The position numbers and the translations under genes were made by a program. From Phaeospirillum sp. (GTDB lineage Bacteria; Pseudomonadota; Alphaproteobacteria; Rhodospirillales; Magnetospirillaceae), in contig JAUSFB010000032.1 of assembly GCA_030651575.1 (NCBI GenBank), forward strand, positions 86,001 through 150,000: a stretch of 64,000 bases of DNA, given 5' to 3'. Positions 7,361 to 15,007 of this stretch are shown piece by piece (the first letter of the stretch is position 1; every line of letters starts with the position of its first letter). The notes beneath the pieces are model-generated. The model made no database searches, was not told the origin of the DNA, and was given only the letters and a program-made list of their open reading frames with translations.

Positions 7361-8097
7361 AGCCCGGCCTCCAGCATCGCGCGGTAGCGGTGGATGCGCT
7401 CCACATAGGTGGTGGTCTCGCGGGCATGGATGCCGGTGACCTGGGGCAGACAAGGGGCAATCCCGGCCCACAACCGGGCGCCGCCGCACAAGCCCTGAGC
7501 TTTGACGATATGACCCATGCCCGCGTTGTAGCTGGCCTGGGCCAATTGATTGCGGTCGCCGGCCGCACGTTCAGAGCGCCAGCCCCGGCGCAACTTGGCC
7601 ATGTAATAGGCCCCTGCCTCAATGGCGATGGCGGCATGTGGGGAGGCGTTGCCCAGCCGCAGTTCGCGGGTGAGGTCGCCCCAGGTGCCCGGCATGATCT
7701 GGGCCAGACCGGCGGTGCCCACCGGCGAAACCGCCGAAGGGTCGAGGCGGGATTCTTGATACAGCTGGGCCTTCCAGGCGGCCGGGGCCGGATAATCCGG
7801 CCAGTAGGTTTTAACGGCGGAACTGATCTCGGCATCATAGCGGGACGGAATCACGGTGCCGGCGCTGGCGGCCGAGCAGCCCATCAGCATACCCAGCAGC
7901 AGGGCCAGACCGACGAAGCGCAGGCCGTAATACAGCGCCAGGGCGATGGGGTCCTTGGCCATCTCCTCCATGCTATCGCCGAAGCTGCGCTTGGCCCGCT
8001 GATCGAGGTGAGATGACAGCCAGATGATGCCGATGACGGCGACGATGCCGTAGGCGAGGCGAAGCGCGAAGGCCGTGATGGCAAAATCGTCGAACAT
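7357..8097 (-). CDS. phage lytic transglycosylase (SLT domain) with N-terminal membrane segments
   Basis: A 246-aa cell-wall lytic enzyme. The catalytic Glu is in LYQESRLDPSAVSPVGTAGLAQIMPGTW (seen at about residues 112-140), followed by SYNAGMGHI, all hallmarks of soluble-lytic-transglycosylase domains. Residues 1-75 hold two hydrophobic segments (ALRLAYGIVAVIGIIWLSSH and GLRFVGLALLLGMLMGC) that look like a small holin-type membrane protein joined to the enzyme. The second ends in a lipobox-like LMGC. It stands where Mu carries lys, directly before Rz. The upstream hairpin at 8104-8129 may control its translation. Confidence 0.88.
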   Translation of the reverse strand: MFDDFAITAFALRLAYGIVAVIGIIWLSSHLDQRAKRSFGDSMEEMAKDPIALALYYGLRFVGLALLLGMLMGCSAASAGTVIPSRYDAEISSAVKTYWPDYPAPAAWKAQLYQESRLDPSAVSPVGTAGLAQIMPGTWGDLTRELRLGNASPHAAIAIEAGAYYMAKLRRGWRSERAAGDRNQLAQASYNAGMGHIVKAQGLCGGARLWAGIAPCLPQVTGIHARETTTYVERIHRYRAMLEAGL

Positions 8098-8103
8098 GGG
8101 AGC

Positions 8104-8129
8104 CCCTCGGAGTGGTGATTATCCGAGGG
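8104..8129 (-). promoter_or_regulatory. hairpin covering the ribosome site of the lytic transglycosylase
   Basis: A perfect 7-bp inverted repeat (CCCTCGG / CCGAGGG on the minus strand, 12-nt spacer) ends 6 nt before the ATG at 8097. The only Shine-Dalgarno-like sequence, GAGGGG, lies in the downstream arm. If formed in the mRNA, the stem would hide the ribosome site. The structure is read from sequence only. Confidence 0.5.
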
Positions 8130-8136
8130 TATAAGC

Positions 8137-8150
8137 CGCGCGCGCGCGCG
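8137..8150. repeat. alternating CG tract
   Basis: Fourteen bases of pure alternating CG lie in the 137-bp gap between the transglycosylase gene and the Ner-Mor regulator. Such tracts can form Z-DNA and slip in replication. No function is visible. The gap would be expected to hold the late lysis promoter, but no clear -35/-10 pair was identified. Confidence 0.6.
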
Positions 8151-8234
8151 ATAGGACGGACACTTGTCCGGTACTGATGGGATTGTGAGGGATGCCGGTG
8201 ATATTGACCTGCTCGCGACCGGTATGCAATCGGC

Positions 8235-8861
8235 CTAGAAGAGGTCGCCCTGATCGGGATCGATCCGCCTTGCGCCGGAGTGGCCATTGCGGTGGCGGCG
8301 CACCGTCCGGGAATGGACGCCCGCCGCCCGCGCGGCCTGCCGCGTGCTCTTGCCCTCGGCCAGGGCGTTGCTGATCATCGCCCATGCGCGGGCGCGATTG
8401 CCCGATGGCCCCATGGGCATCAGGACATCGCCGCCGCCCAACCGCTCGGCGATGGCCCGCGCAGGCTCCATCCCGACCAAACAGACCAGCCAGTGATCGT
8501 CATGCAGATTGTCGGGCAGCGGAATGTAGACCCGTTCTCCGGCTTTCCCTTCTTCGACATTGCGCCCATGGGGGCGCGTGCTACGCTGTTGATCGCGAAT
8601 TCGTCCCAGGTGGTTGCCCTTGCCGTCGTAACGCTCGGGGTACAGTTGCCAGGGGGTGAGATCGATTTCCCGGGCGATTGCCTCCCGGAGGTGGCTGCTG
8701 CCATGACCCGCTGCCGACTGGCAGACGGCCTGATGGCTCACCCCTTCCCGGAAGGCGAACGACCGAAACGACAGGCCCTTGGCTTCGAATAAAGCCTTCA
8801 CGAACCCCCGCCGCGTTGCGGGGTTTTGTAGGGCGCTTAAGATTGCAGGTGCGATAGACAT
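8235..8861 (-). CDS. Ner-like / Mor-like composite phage transcription regulator
   Basis: A 208-aa protein. Residues 12-75 (VKALFEAKGLSFRSFAFREG, then AIAREIDLTPWQLYPERYD) match the Ner/Nlp winged-helix family, the early repressor made from the first early gene of Mu. Residues about 115-195 (LVGMEPARAIAERLGGGDVL, then ISNALAEGKSTRQAARAAGV and SRTVRRHR) fit the Mor/C middle-late activator family, which in Mu lies just before lys. Mu has transposase A, B and other early genes between them. A single in-frame protein therefore suggests a deletion join. No Shine-Dalgarno precedes the ATG at 8861. Confidence 0.65.
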   Translation of the reverse strand: MSIAPAILSALQNPATRRGFVKALFEAKGLSFRSFAFREGVSHQAVCQSAAGHGSSHLREAIAREIDLTPWQLYPERYDGKGNHLGRIRDQQRSTRPHGRNVEEGKAGERVYIPLPDNLHDDHWLVCLVGMEPARAIAERLGGGDVLMPMGPSGNRARAWAMISNALAEGKSTRQAARAAGVHSRTVRRHRNGHSGARRIDPDQGDLF

Positions 8862-8868
8862 GACAAGC

Positions 8869-8897
8869 GTTATAACTCCGTTTCTGGGATCAGACAA
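8869..8897 (-). promoter_or_regulatory. probable early promoter of the Ner-Mor gene
   Basis: On the minus strand TTGTCT (8897-8892) and TATAAC (8874-8869) are separated by 17 nt, a good sigma-70-type pair. The -10 box lies about 7 nt before the ATG at 8861, so the transcript would start at or next to the start codon and be leaderless. The -35 box overlaps the palindrome at 8894-8922. Confidence 0.6.
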
Positions 8898-8922
8898 CAC
8901 CGATTTCCGATTTCGGTGTTGT
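8894..8922. promoter_or_regulatory. phage operator palindrome 1
   Basis: A perfect 10-bp inverted repeat, ACAACACCGA / TCGGTGTTGT, with a 9-nt spacer. It contains the core CCGATTTCGG (8907-8916) and covers the -35 box of the early promoter. It is a likely binding site for the divergently transcribed repressor at 9030, or for the Ner-type protein. Confidence 0.65.
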
Positions 8923-8983
8923 TGTCGCGCTGTATTTCTGCGAATTCCAGCTACAGAACTGATATTAAATGGTTATTTTAAAG

Positions 8984-8995
8984 TCCGAAATCGGA
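8984..8995. promoter_or_regulatory. phage operator palindrome 2
   Basis: TCCGAAATCGGA is a perfect palindrome outside its central AA. It shares the core CCGA-WW-TCGG with operator 1, 78 bp away, and ends 34 bp before the repressor start codon, fitting an autoregulatory site. Confidence 0.55.
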
Positions 8996-9029
8996 GCGAG
9001 GCCTCGAACTCCAGTTCGGGCTTACGGCT

Positions 9030-9548
9030 ATGAACCCCGAAGCGCCTTATGCAGGCTTTCGGACGCGACTCGCTGATCTAGTCGGCGAGGAGGAGCCCTT
9101 TGTGTGGGCGCGGAGCGTCGGCATACCGAGCAGCACCTTTGACCGGATGTGGAATGGCGGCTCAATCCCGAAAGCGGAAACGCTGTTGCGGATTTCCGAT
9201 ATTAAGGGTGTGACGCTTGATTGGCTTCTGAAGGGCGTCGGGCCGATGCGCCCTGGTGGTGTCGGCGTCTCACCGCCCGCGCCCAGCAGCGCGGCGGTCG
9301 CCATCGACGCCGACCTGTATGGCCAGGTCACCGAGGCGGTTTCGGCGGCTTATAAGGAGTGTGGCTATACCATAACCCTGCGCGGCATCGCTGCCGAAGC
9401 CGCCAAGATCGCTGCCGACCTGTCGGAGGATGTCCCGCCCGAGGACCGCCCCGCCGCCATCCGTGGCGCCATCGGCCAACTGCGGCGCCGCCTGCGCGAG
9501 GCCCTCGCCAACCCTCATGGGGCTGAGGCAAGCACCCAAAAGGCCTGA
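9030..9548 (+). CDS. phage repressor-like HTH protein
   Basis: A 172-aa protein read away from the prophage body. Residues 1-65 form a helix-turn-helix of the phage repressor type: FRTRLADLVGEEEPFVWARS, then GIPSSTFDRMWNGG, then ETLLRISDIKGVTLDWLLKG. That last block is the usual end of CI/C2-like DNA-binding domains. A Pro/Ala linker follows, then a helical tail. No Ser-Lys protease motif (LexA type) is seen, so SOS self-cleavage is not supported. Position and divergence from the Ner-Mor gene, across two related palindromes, suggest it maintains lysogeny. Confidence 0.75.
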   Translation: MNPEAPYAGFRTRLADLVGEEEPFVWARSVGIPSSTFDRMWNGGSIPKAETLLRISDIKGVTLDWLLKGVGPMRPGGVGVSPPAPSSAAVAIDADLYGQVTEAVSAAYKECGYTITLRGIAAEAAKIAADLSEDVPPEDRPAAIRGAIGQLRRRLREALANPHGAEASTQKA

Positions 9549-9904
9549 GACTTGTATACTATTCCGCGCCGGACGCTTTCACGGTCCCGCCCGCTCCGAT
9601 ATGCGTAGAAACTACTTACTCGACACCACCATCGGCACCCGGCAGAATTCTACGCCTCATCCAAAACCACCCGCCGAAAACACCGCTTCCCCTCAACCCA
9701 AATGCAGAATCGCTCATCGAGCACCCCGGGGCCGAAAATTTTTACAAGATGGTCGCGAATGGCGGATTTCTGCTGTTCCCATCCCACCACATCCCGTCCG
9801 TTCCAGGCTTATCCCACCATCCTGGTTATCTAAGACTGAGTGCCGGGTTACACTACAACCGGATAGGCTGATTTGAAGGGTATCCCCATGCAGGACACAC
9901 GACC
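9549..9904. other. prophage/chromosome junction region without genes
   Basis: No convincing gene is seen in these 356 bases between the repressor and ubiX. The Mu-type left end of the prophage should lie here, but neither a terminal TG/CA boundary nor a 5-bp host duplication can be fixed without the other end. TGCGTAGAAACTAC at 9602-9615 matches part of the palindrome found upstream of the XRE gene at 13487. Confidence 0.5.
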
Positions 9905-10474
9905 GTGAGCGCTCCGCCACCGCGTTTGATCGTGGGAATCAGTGGTGCTTCCGGTGTTGCTTACGGCATTCGGATCCTGGAGATGCTTCGGCGTCTCGGC
10001 GTCGAGTCCCATCTGGTGATGAGTCGTGCGGCCGAGATCACTCTTTCCCACGAAAGTGATCTGAAGGTTTCGGATGTCCGGGCCTTGGCCAGCCATTGGT
10101 ACAAGGCCGACGACATCGCCGCCGCTCCGGCTTCGGGGTCGTTTCGGACTATGGGAATGATCGTGGCGCCGTGTTCGATCCGCACCATGAGCGAGGTCGC
10201 CAGCGGCGTCACCACCTCGCTGCTGACGCGAGCCGCCGACGTGGCCTTGAAGGAGCGTCGGCGTCTGGTCCTGATGGTGCGTGAGACGCCGCTTCATACC
10301 GGACATCTGCGAAGCATGTTGCAACTGTCCGAGATGGGGGCGGTGATTGCGCCGCCGGTTCCCGGTTTCTATGCGCGCCCGAACACCCTGGACGACATGA
10401 TCGAGCATACCGCCGGGCGGATGCTTGACCTGTTTGGGCTGGATTGCGGCACCATCCGACGCTGGGGCGAGTAA
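9905..10474 (+). CDS. ubiX: flavin prenyltransferase UbiX
   Basis: A 189-aa protein that makes prenylated FMN, the cofactor of UbiD decarboxylases in ubiquinone synthesis. It begins with the FMN-binding motif LIVGISGASGVAYG and contains MGMIVAPCSIRTMSEVASG and RRLVLMVRETPLH, all family signatures. The length is normal. The GTG at 9905 is used: an upstream ATG at 9889 meets a stop after six codons, and AGGA lies 9 nt before the GTG. It is followed 2 nt later by a LysE-type exporter gene. Confidence 0.95.
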   Translation: MSAPPPRLIVGISGASGVAYGIRILEMLRRLGVESHLVMSRAAEITLSHESDLKVSDVRALASHWYKADDIAAAPASGSFRTMGMIVAPCSIRTMSEVASGVTTSLLTRAADVALKERRRLVLMVRETPLHTGHLRSMLQLSEMGAVIAPPVPGFYARPNTLDDMIEHTAGRMLDLFGLDCGTIRRWGE

Positions 10475-10475
10475 A

Positions 10476-11111
10476 ATGATGCTTCTCGGACTGTGGCAGG
10501 CGACGGGTTTCCTGGTGGCGGCCATGCTGATCACCCTGTCGCCCGGCCCGGACAATCTGATGGTGCTGAGCCTGGGAATCTCGCGCGGCCGCCGCCAGGG
10601 CATGGTGTTTGGTCTGGGTTGCGCCTTGGGCTGTCTTAGCCACACCATCCTGGCCGCTCTGGGGATCAGCGCCTTGATCGCGGCGTCGGAGTGGGCTTTT
10701 CTGGGACTCAAGCTGTGCGGCGGCCTCTATCTGGTCTGGCTGGGCATCCAGGCTGTGCGGAGCACCGGCGGGGTCTCGGTCGCGGCTCAGAATGGCGACG
10801 GCTCCGACCGGCTATGGCCGCTATTCGTCAAAGGGCTGGTCGCCAATGCCATTAATCCCAAGGTGGTGTTGTTCTTTCTCGCCTTCTTGCCCCAATTCGT
10901 CGATGCCGGCCGGGGGGATGTGGCGTGGCAGACCGCCCAATTGGGGGGGCTGTTCACCCTTCAGGCGGTGATCTTGTTTGGAACCATCGGCTATTTTTCC
11001 GGTCTGGTCGGACAGGGACTCAACCGTGCGCCGGGGGCCGGTCGCTGGCTGGACCGCGTTGCCGGCGGCGTGTTCATCGCACTGGGGGTCAAGCTGATCG
11101 CCTGGTCATAG
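10476..11111 (+). CDS. LysE/RhtB family amino-acid exporter
   Basis: A 211-aa membrane protein with about six hydrophobic segments. The LysE-family start MLITLSPGPDNLMVLSLGIS is followed by GCALGCLSHTILAALG and KGLVANAINPKVVLFFLAFLP. Members export amino acids or homoserine lactones, and the substrate cannot be read from sequence. Tandem ATG codons at 10476 and 10479 follow the ubiX stop by 1 nt, so the two genes are probably co-transcribed. Confidence 0.9.
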   Translation: MMLLGLWQATGFLVAAMLITLSPGPDNLMVLSLGISRGRRQGMVFGLGCALGCLSHTILAALGISALIAASEWAFLGLKLCGGLYLVWLGIQAVRSTGGVSVAAQNGDGSDRLWPLFVKGLVANAINPKVVLFFLAFLPQFVDAGRGDVAWQTAQLGGLFTLQAVILFGTIGYFSGLVGQGLNRAPGAGRWLDRVAGGVFIALGVKLIAWS

Positions 11112-11175
11112 CGACCGACCGGCGGGCTTTCCTCGCATGGCGGGGCCAGCTATCCATGGCGGTGGGAGGCGGCTT

Positions 11176-12630
11176 GTGAGCGTTCTTGGCGGCAATTCGA
11201 TCTTTAATAAGGGGATCGGTTCCAGGCTATTGCTGGCGATCGTGCTGTTCAGCTCGATCATTACCTTGGCCCTGACTGTTTTTCAGCTTTACCTGGAGTA
11301 TCGGGACGAGGTTGAAAATATTCAGGCGCGTTTCAATGAAGTCGAGCGGAGTTACCTTGCCAGTCTGGGAGGAGCCCTGTGGAGTCTGGATGTCGATCAG
11401 ATACAGCTTTTGATCGAAGGAATCCGGCATCTGCCCGATATGCAATATCTTGAGGTGCGAGAGGTCGGCCGAGTCCGAAAGCGCCAAGTCGGAATTTCAG
11501 TCGGGGAGCGTGGCGTCGGTCCGATCCTCAGTCGTGAATACCCGATTCTCTACGCTGAGATCCGGGACCGGGAGGCGCCGCAGCTGATCGGGGCGCTTTA
11601 TGTGGAAGCCACCCTGTCCGGGGTCTATGGGCGGCTGACCGAGCGGGCCATGAGCATCCTGATCACCCAGGGGGTGAAAACGTTCCTGGTTTCGGCCTTC
11701 ACTTTGTTCATCGTTCATCGCCTGGTCACCCGCCACCTGATCGCCATCAGCGGATTCCTGCGCGGCTATACCCTGGGAGCGGGAGCCGTGGCGCTTCGGC
11801 TGTCGCGGCGGCCGCCTTCGCGGGCCGATGAACTGGACGATATGACGGCGGCTTTGAACGTCATGTCCACCGGTTTGGTGGACAGCGTCCATGACCGCGA
11901 GCAAACCCTGCGCGAGTTGAGGCGTCAGGAGGCGGCGCTGGACCGGGCCTATCGTCACTTCACCACCCATGAGACGGCCGCCAAACTGGCCCACGAGATC
12001 AAGCAGCCGCTCGCCTGCCTGACGACCTACACCCAAGGCCTGCAATCCATGGTCCTGCGCGGCGAGGTCAATCCCGAGGAGTTGCCGCAATTGGTGGACC
12101 GCATGGTGCGCGAGGTGCAGCGGGTCCGTGAGATTATCGCCATCAGCCAGTCGCAGATCGAGCATTCCGTCGGCGCGTCCGAGTCGCTATCCGTCGGCGA
12201 CCTGCTCCGCGACGTCATCCCGCTTCTTTACCAGATTTGCGATGACCATGGCGTCGCGGTCCGGGTGGAAGGGGACGATCTGGAGGTTTTCATCCTGGGG
12301 AACCGCGTTTCGTTGCAGCAGGTGCTGGTCAATCTGGTCCGCAACGCCTGCGAGGCTATGACGTCGCAGCCGGAGGCGGGGCGGCGGTTGAGGCTCTCGG
12401 TCCTTGAGGGGAAGGGCAAGGTCGCGTTCACGATTCATGACAGCGGCCCTGGCTTTCCCGCCGCCATTCTTCAGACTGGCCACGCCCTGTTCGCCTCGGC
12501 CAAGCGGACGGGGAGCGGGTTCGGTTTGCCGATCGTCACCGCAATCCTCGCCACTCATGGAGGAAGGCTTGAAATCTCCAATGACGAAGATGGGGGGGGG
12601 CGGGTAGTATGCTCGTTACCGAAGGCATGA
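11176..12630 (+). CDS. membrane sensor histidine kinase
   Basis: A 484-aa kinase with two membrane segments (about residues 15-40 and 165-185) around an extracytoplasmic sensor region of about 125 aa that has no recognised domain. A linker, a dimerisation/phosphoacceptor domain with KLAHEIKQPLACLTTYTQGL (His phosphoacceptor) and an ATPase domain with VNLVRNACEAM and IHDSGPGFP follow. The phosphoacceptor region resembles DctB/FixL-type kinases. The GTG at 11176 has GGGAGG 7-8 nt upstream. It is 9 nt from the FixJ-type regulator downstream, its likely partner. Confidence 0.92.
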   Translation: MSVLGGNSIFNKGIGSRLLLAIVLFSSIITLALTVFQLYLEYRDEVENIQARFNEVERSYLASLGGALWSLDVDQIQLLIEGIRHLPDMQYLEVREVGRVRKRQVGISVGERGVGPILSREYPILYAEIRDREAPQLIGALYVEATLSGVYGRLTERAMSILITQGVKTFLVSAFTLFIVHRLVTRHLIAISGFLRGYTLGAGAVALRLSRRPPSRADELDDMTAALNVMSTGLVDSVHDREQTLRELRRQEAALDRAYRHFTTHETAAKLAHEIKQPLACLTTYTQGLQSMVLRGEVNPEELPQLVDRMVREVQRVREIIAISQSQIEHSVGASESLSVGDLLRDVIPLLYQICDDHGVAVRVEGDDLEVFILGNRVSLQQVLVNLVRNACEAMTSQPEAGRRLRLSVLEGKGKVAFTIHDSGPGFPAAILQTGHALFASAKRTGSGFGLPIVTAILATHGGRLEISNDEDGGGRVVCSLPKA

Positions 12631-12639
12631 GACGAGAAA

Positions 12640-13272
12640 ATGCTCCCAGAACGTAGGTTTTCAGTAGCACTTGTCGATGACGATTCGGGGTTTAGGGAAG
12701 CCCTTCAATGGTTGCTGACTTCCGTTGGTTATGATGTGCGGTGCTTTGGCGATGCGGCCTCTTTTGTCGGTCAGCATGACGTGGACGCGTGCGGCTGTTC
12801 CTTGATCGATCTTCGGCTGGGCAGCGATAGCGGGATCGAGGCGCTGAAGACGTCGCGGCGTCAGGGGCATGACGCGCCGGTCATCATGATCTCGGCCTAT
12901 GGCGATATTCCAACCGCCGTGCGGGCGGTTCAGTTGGGTGCGTTCGGTTTTATCGAAAAGCCCATCGACAATGACAAGCTGTTGAGCGTCGTTGCGGACG
13001 CCTGCCGCCACCATGTGGAAATCCGCCGCCAGCATGGCCGGGCCATCGACGCTTTGCGGAAGTTCAATCGCCTGACGGATCGGGAGGCCGATGTCTACTG
13101 GCTGTTGGTGGGGGGGGCCGCGACCAAGGAACTGGCGGCGAAACTCAACATCAGCACACGAACCGCGGAAACTCATCGGGGGCGGGTGTTCGACAAGTTC
13201 GAGGCCCGCGGCCTTGATGATATTGTCCAAGCCGCGTTTCATCTCAGGCTTTTGGTGGATTCGTCTTTGTGA
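12640..13272 (+). CDS. FixJ/NarL-type response regulator
   Basis: A 210-aa regulator. The receiver domain has VALVDDDSG (acidic pair), CSLIDLRLGSDSG (phospho-Asp), MISAYGDIPTAVRAVQLGAF and EKPI (conserved Lys). A LuxR-type HTH (LTDREADVYWLLVGGAATKE, LAAKLNISTRTAETHRGRVF) ends the protein. This is the FixJ architecture. It follows its kinase by 9 nt. Target genes are unknown. Confidence 0.93.
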   Translation: MLPERRFSVALVDDDSGFREALQWLLTSVGYDVRCFGDAASFVGQHDVDACGCSLIDLRLGSDSGIEALKTSRRQGHDAPVIMISAYGDIPTAVRAVQLGAFGFIEKPIDNDKLLSVVADACRHHVEIRRQHGRAIDALRKFNRLTDREADVYWLLVGGAATKELAAKLNISTRTAETHRGRVFDKFEARGLDDIVQAAFHLRLLVDSSL

Positions 13273-13410
13273 TCGTGGGGCGTAGCGCATGCGTCACCAC
13301 TTTTTGTCTGTAGGCAAAATTCAGCAACCTTAAAACGCGAGCATTCTTAGCCGCATTCTGTTGTTGAAGCATCTCGTCTCGCCATATTAGTAACCTTCCG
13401 GTGGTCGGAG

Positions 13411-13427
13411 TGCGTAGTTTCTACGCA
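13411..13427. promoter_or_regulatory. palindrome upstream of the XRE regulator
   Basis: TGCGTAG-TTT-CTACGCA is a perfect 7-bp inverted repeat with a 3-nt centre, 60 bp before the XRE start codon. It is a candidate operator for self-regulation. A 14-base match to its reverse complement occurs at 9602-9615. Confidence 0.5.
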
Positions 13428-13486
13428 TCTTCTTCTGTCAGGCCAAGTGCTAGGGTTCACCAACTTGCTGTTCCAGGAGGTTGGTA

Positions 13487-13945
13487 ATGACCCTTGAGCT
13501 ATGCGCTGCTACACCCAAGAGTATCTCGAAGGTCGGGCCGGAGATTGCTCAGCCCAACCCCATCGATACGCATGTGGGGGAGCGCATTCGTCTTCGCCGG
13601 TTGCGGCTGGGGATGACGCAGACTGAATTGGGGCGGGCTATCGGCCTGACCTTGCAGCAGGTGCAGAAATACGAGCGCGGCATCAATCGGGTCAGCAGTT
13701 CGCGCCTGTTCGATCTGTCGGGCGCTCTTCAAGTCTCGGTCGGATATTTCTTTGACGAGATTCCCGACGGTGAGTCTTTGGCCGAGCCGGTTGTGGTGAT
13801 TCAGGACGGCCCGATCTCGGAGGACGAGGATCTGACCTCGCGCTACGAGACCAAGCTGCTGGTTCGCGCCTATTACGGTATCAGCGATCCGGCGTTGCGT
13901 GCCCAGGTGTGCGAATTGGCCAAGGCGCTGGCCCCCTCGGTTTAG
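13487..13945 (+). CDS. XRE-family HTH transcription regulator
   Basis: A 152-aa protein. After a short N-terminal extension comes the XRE helix-turn-helix: NPIDTHVGERIRLRRLRLGM, TQTELGRAIGLTLQQVQKYE, RGINRVSSSRLFDLSGALQV, then VSVGYFFDEIP. This block is close to the PraR/PhrR-like regulators of alphaproteobacteria. The C-terminal helical part (ALRAQVCELAKALAPSV) likely dimerises. The ATG at 13487 has AGGAGG exactly 6 nt upstream. It stands alone between the two-component system and the convergent cobW gene. Confidence 0.9.
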   Translation: MTLELCAATPKSISKVGPEIAQPNPIDTHVGERIRLRRLRLGMTQTELGRAIGLTLQQVQKYERGINRVSSSRLFDLSGALQVSVGYFFDEIPDGESLAEPVVVIQDGPISEDEDLTSRYETKLLVRAYYGISDPALRAQVCELAKALAPSV

Positions 13946-13969
13946 CGGTTCGGGCTGCAAGGCCTTGGA

Positions 13970-15007
13970 TCACCCGAGGCTTTCCAGCGACAATACCCCT
14001 TTCAACAGGTCTTCCACCATCTGACGGCTGATGTCGCGGGTGATGAAGACGATTCGTGTCCGGTGATCGGAATCGGGCCAGCCGGGCAGGGGGACCGGCG
14101 GGTGAAACACGTGCTGGACGCCATGGATAGCCAGCGGATATTCGGATTCGCGCGCGTTGACGATCCCCTTGATGCGCAGCAGATTCTCGCCCTTGGACGA
14201 GATCATCAACTCCAGGGCAAAGCCCAGGGCCGTCCAGGATACCGGGGCGGAAGCGGTAAAGACGAAGGCCTGGATATGGGCGTCGTGCCGGTTCGGATCA
14301 TGATGATGATGGTGCCCGTTCTGTGCCGCCTGATGGGCCAGATAGGCTTCCTCGTTCAGCCAGCGGGCCACGTCGGGAACCTTGGACTCCTTGTTGAACA
14401 GACCGGCGTCCAGGATCTCGGCGGGATTCACCCGTCCCATGGCGGCCGGGATGATCGGGGCCGCGGGGTTCAGGCCGCGCAGGCGGGCTCGCAGCATTTC
14501 CACTCGGGTCGGATCGGCGATGTCGGCCTTGGTCAGGACCAGACGGTCGGCCACCGCGACCTGCTTGACCGCCTCGACCTGGGCGTCGAGGGTGCGTTCT
14601 CCGTTGACGGCGTCGATGGTGGCCACGATGCCGTCCAGCTTGTAGCGGCTGGAAATCAGCGGATCGGTCATCAAGGTGTGGATGATGGGGGCGGGGTCGG
14701 CCAACCCGGTGGTTTCGATCACCACCCGGCCGAATTCCGGCACCTCACCCTTGACCCGCTTCAGGAACAGGTCGCGCATTCCTTCGACCAGATCCCCCCG
14801 CACGGTGCAGCACAGGCAGCCGGATTGCAGCAAGACCACATCCTCGGCGATTTTTCGCACCAGCAGGTGGTCGATTCCCACCGCACCGAATTCGTTGATC
14901 AGCACGGCGGTGTCGGACAGGTCGGGTTGGGCCAGCAGATGATTGAGCAAGGTGGTCTTGCCGCTGCCCAAAAAGCCGGTCAGGACGGTGACGGGGATCA
15001 GGCTCAT
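13970..15007 (-). CDS. CobW/COG0523-family GTP-dependent metallochaperone
   Basis: A 345-aa protein with P-loop GFLGSGKTT (residues 11-19), metal-binding SGCLCCTV (CLCC at 64-67), [10 protein letters not shown], a TKAD nucleotide-specificity motif, a His-rich stretch ([13 protein letters not shown]) and a CobW C-terminal domain. COG0523 GTPases deliver zinc or other metals to client enzymes. The start overlaps the hisI stop by 4 nt. The znuA-hisI-cobW order behind a Zur box makes it probably a zinc-scarcity chaperone of the ZigA/ZagA kind (inference). Confidence 0.9.
   Translation of the reverse strand: MSLIPVTVLTGFLGSGKTTLLNHLLAQPDLSDTAVLINEFGAVGIDHLLVRKIAEDVVLLQSGCLCCTVRGDLVEGMRDLFLKRVKGEVPEFGRVVIETTGLADPAPIIHTLMTDPLISSRYKLDGIVATIDAVNGERTLDAQVEAVKQVAVADRLVLTKADIADPTRVEMLRARLRGLNPAAPIIPAAMGRVNPAEILDAGLFNKESKVPDVARWLNEEAYLAHQAAQNGHHHHHDPNRHDAHIQAFVFTASAPVSWTALGFALELMISSKGENLLRIKGIVNARESEYPLAIHGVQHVFHPPVPLPGWPDSDHRTRIVFITRDISRQMVEDLLKGVLSLESLG

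Noticed and set aside
9549-9904. Exact prophage attachment boundary
   Set aside because: The other end is outside the window, so no 5-bp duplication or terminal match can be tested.
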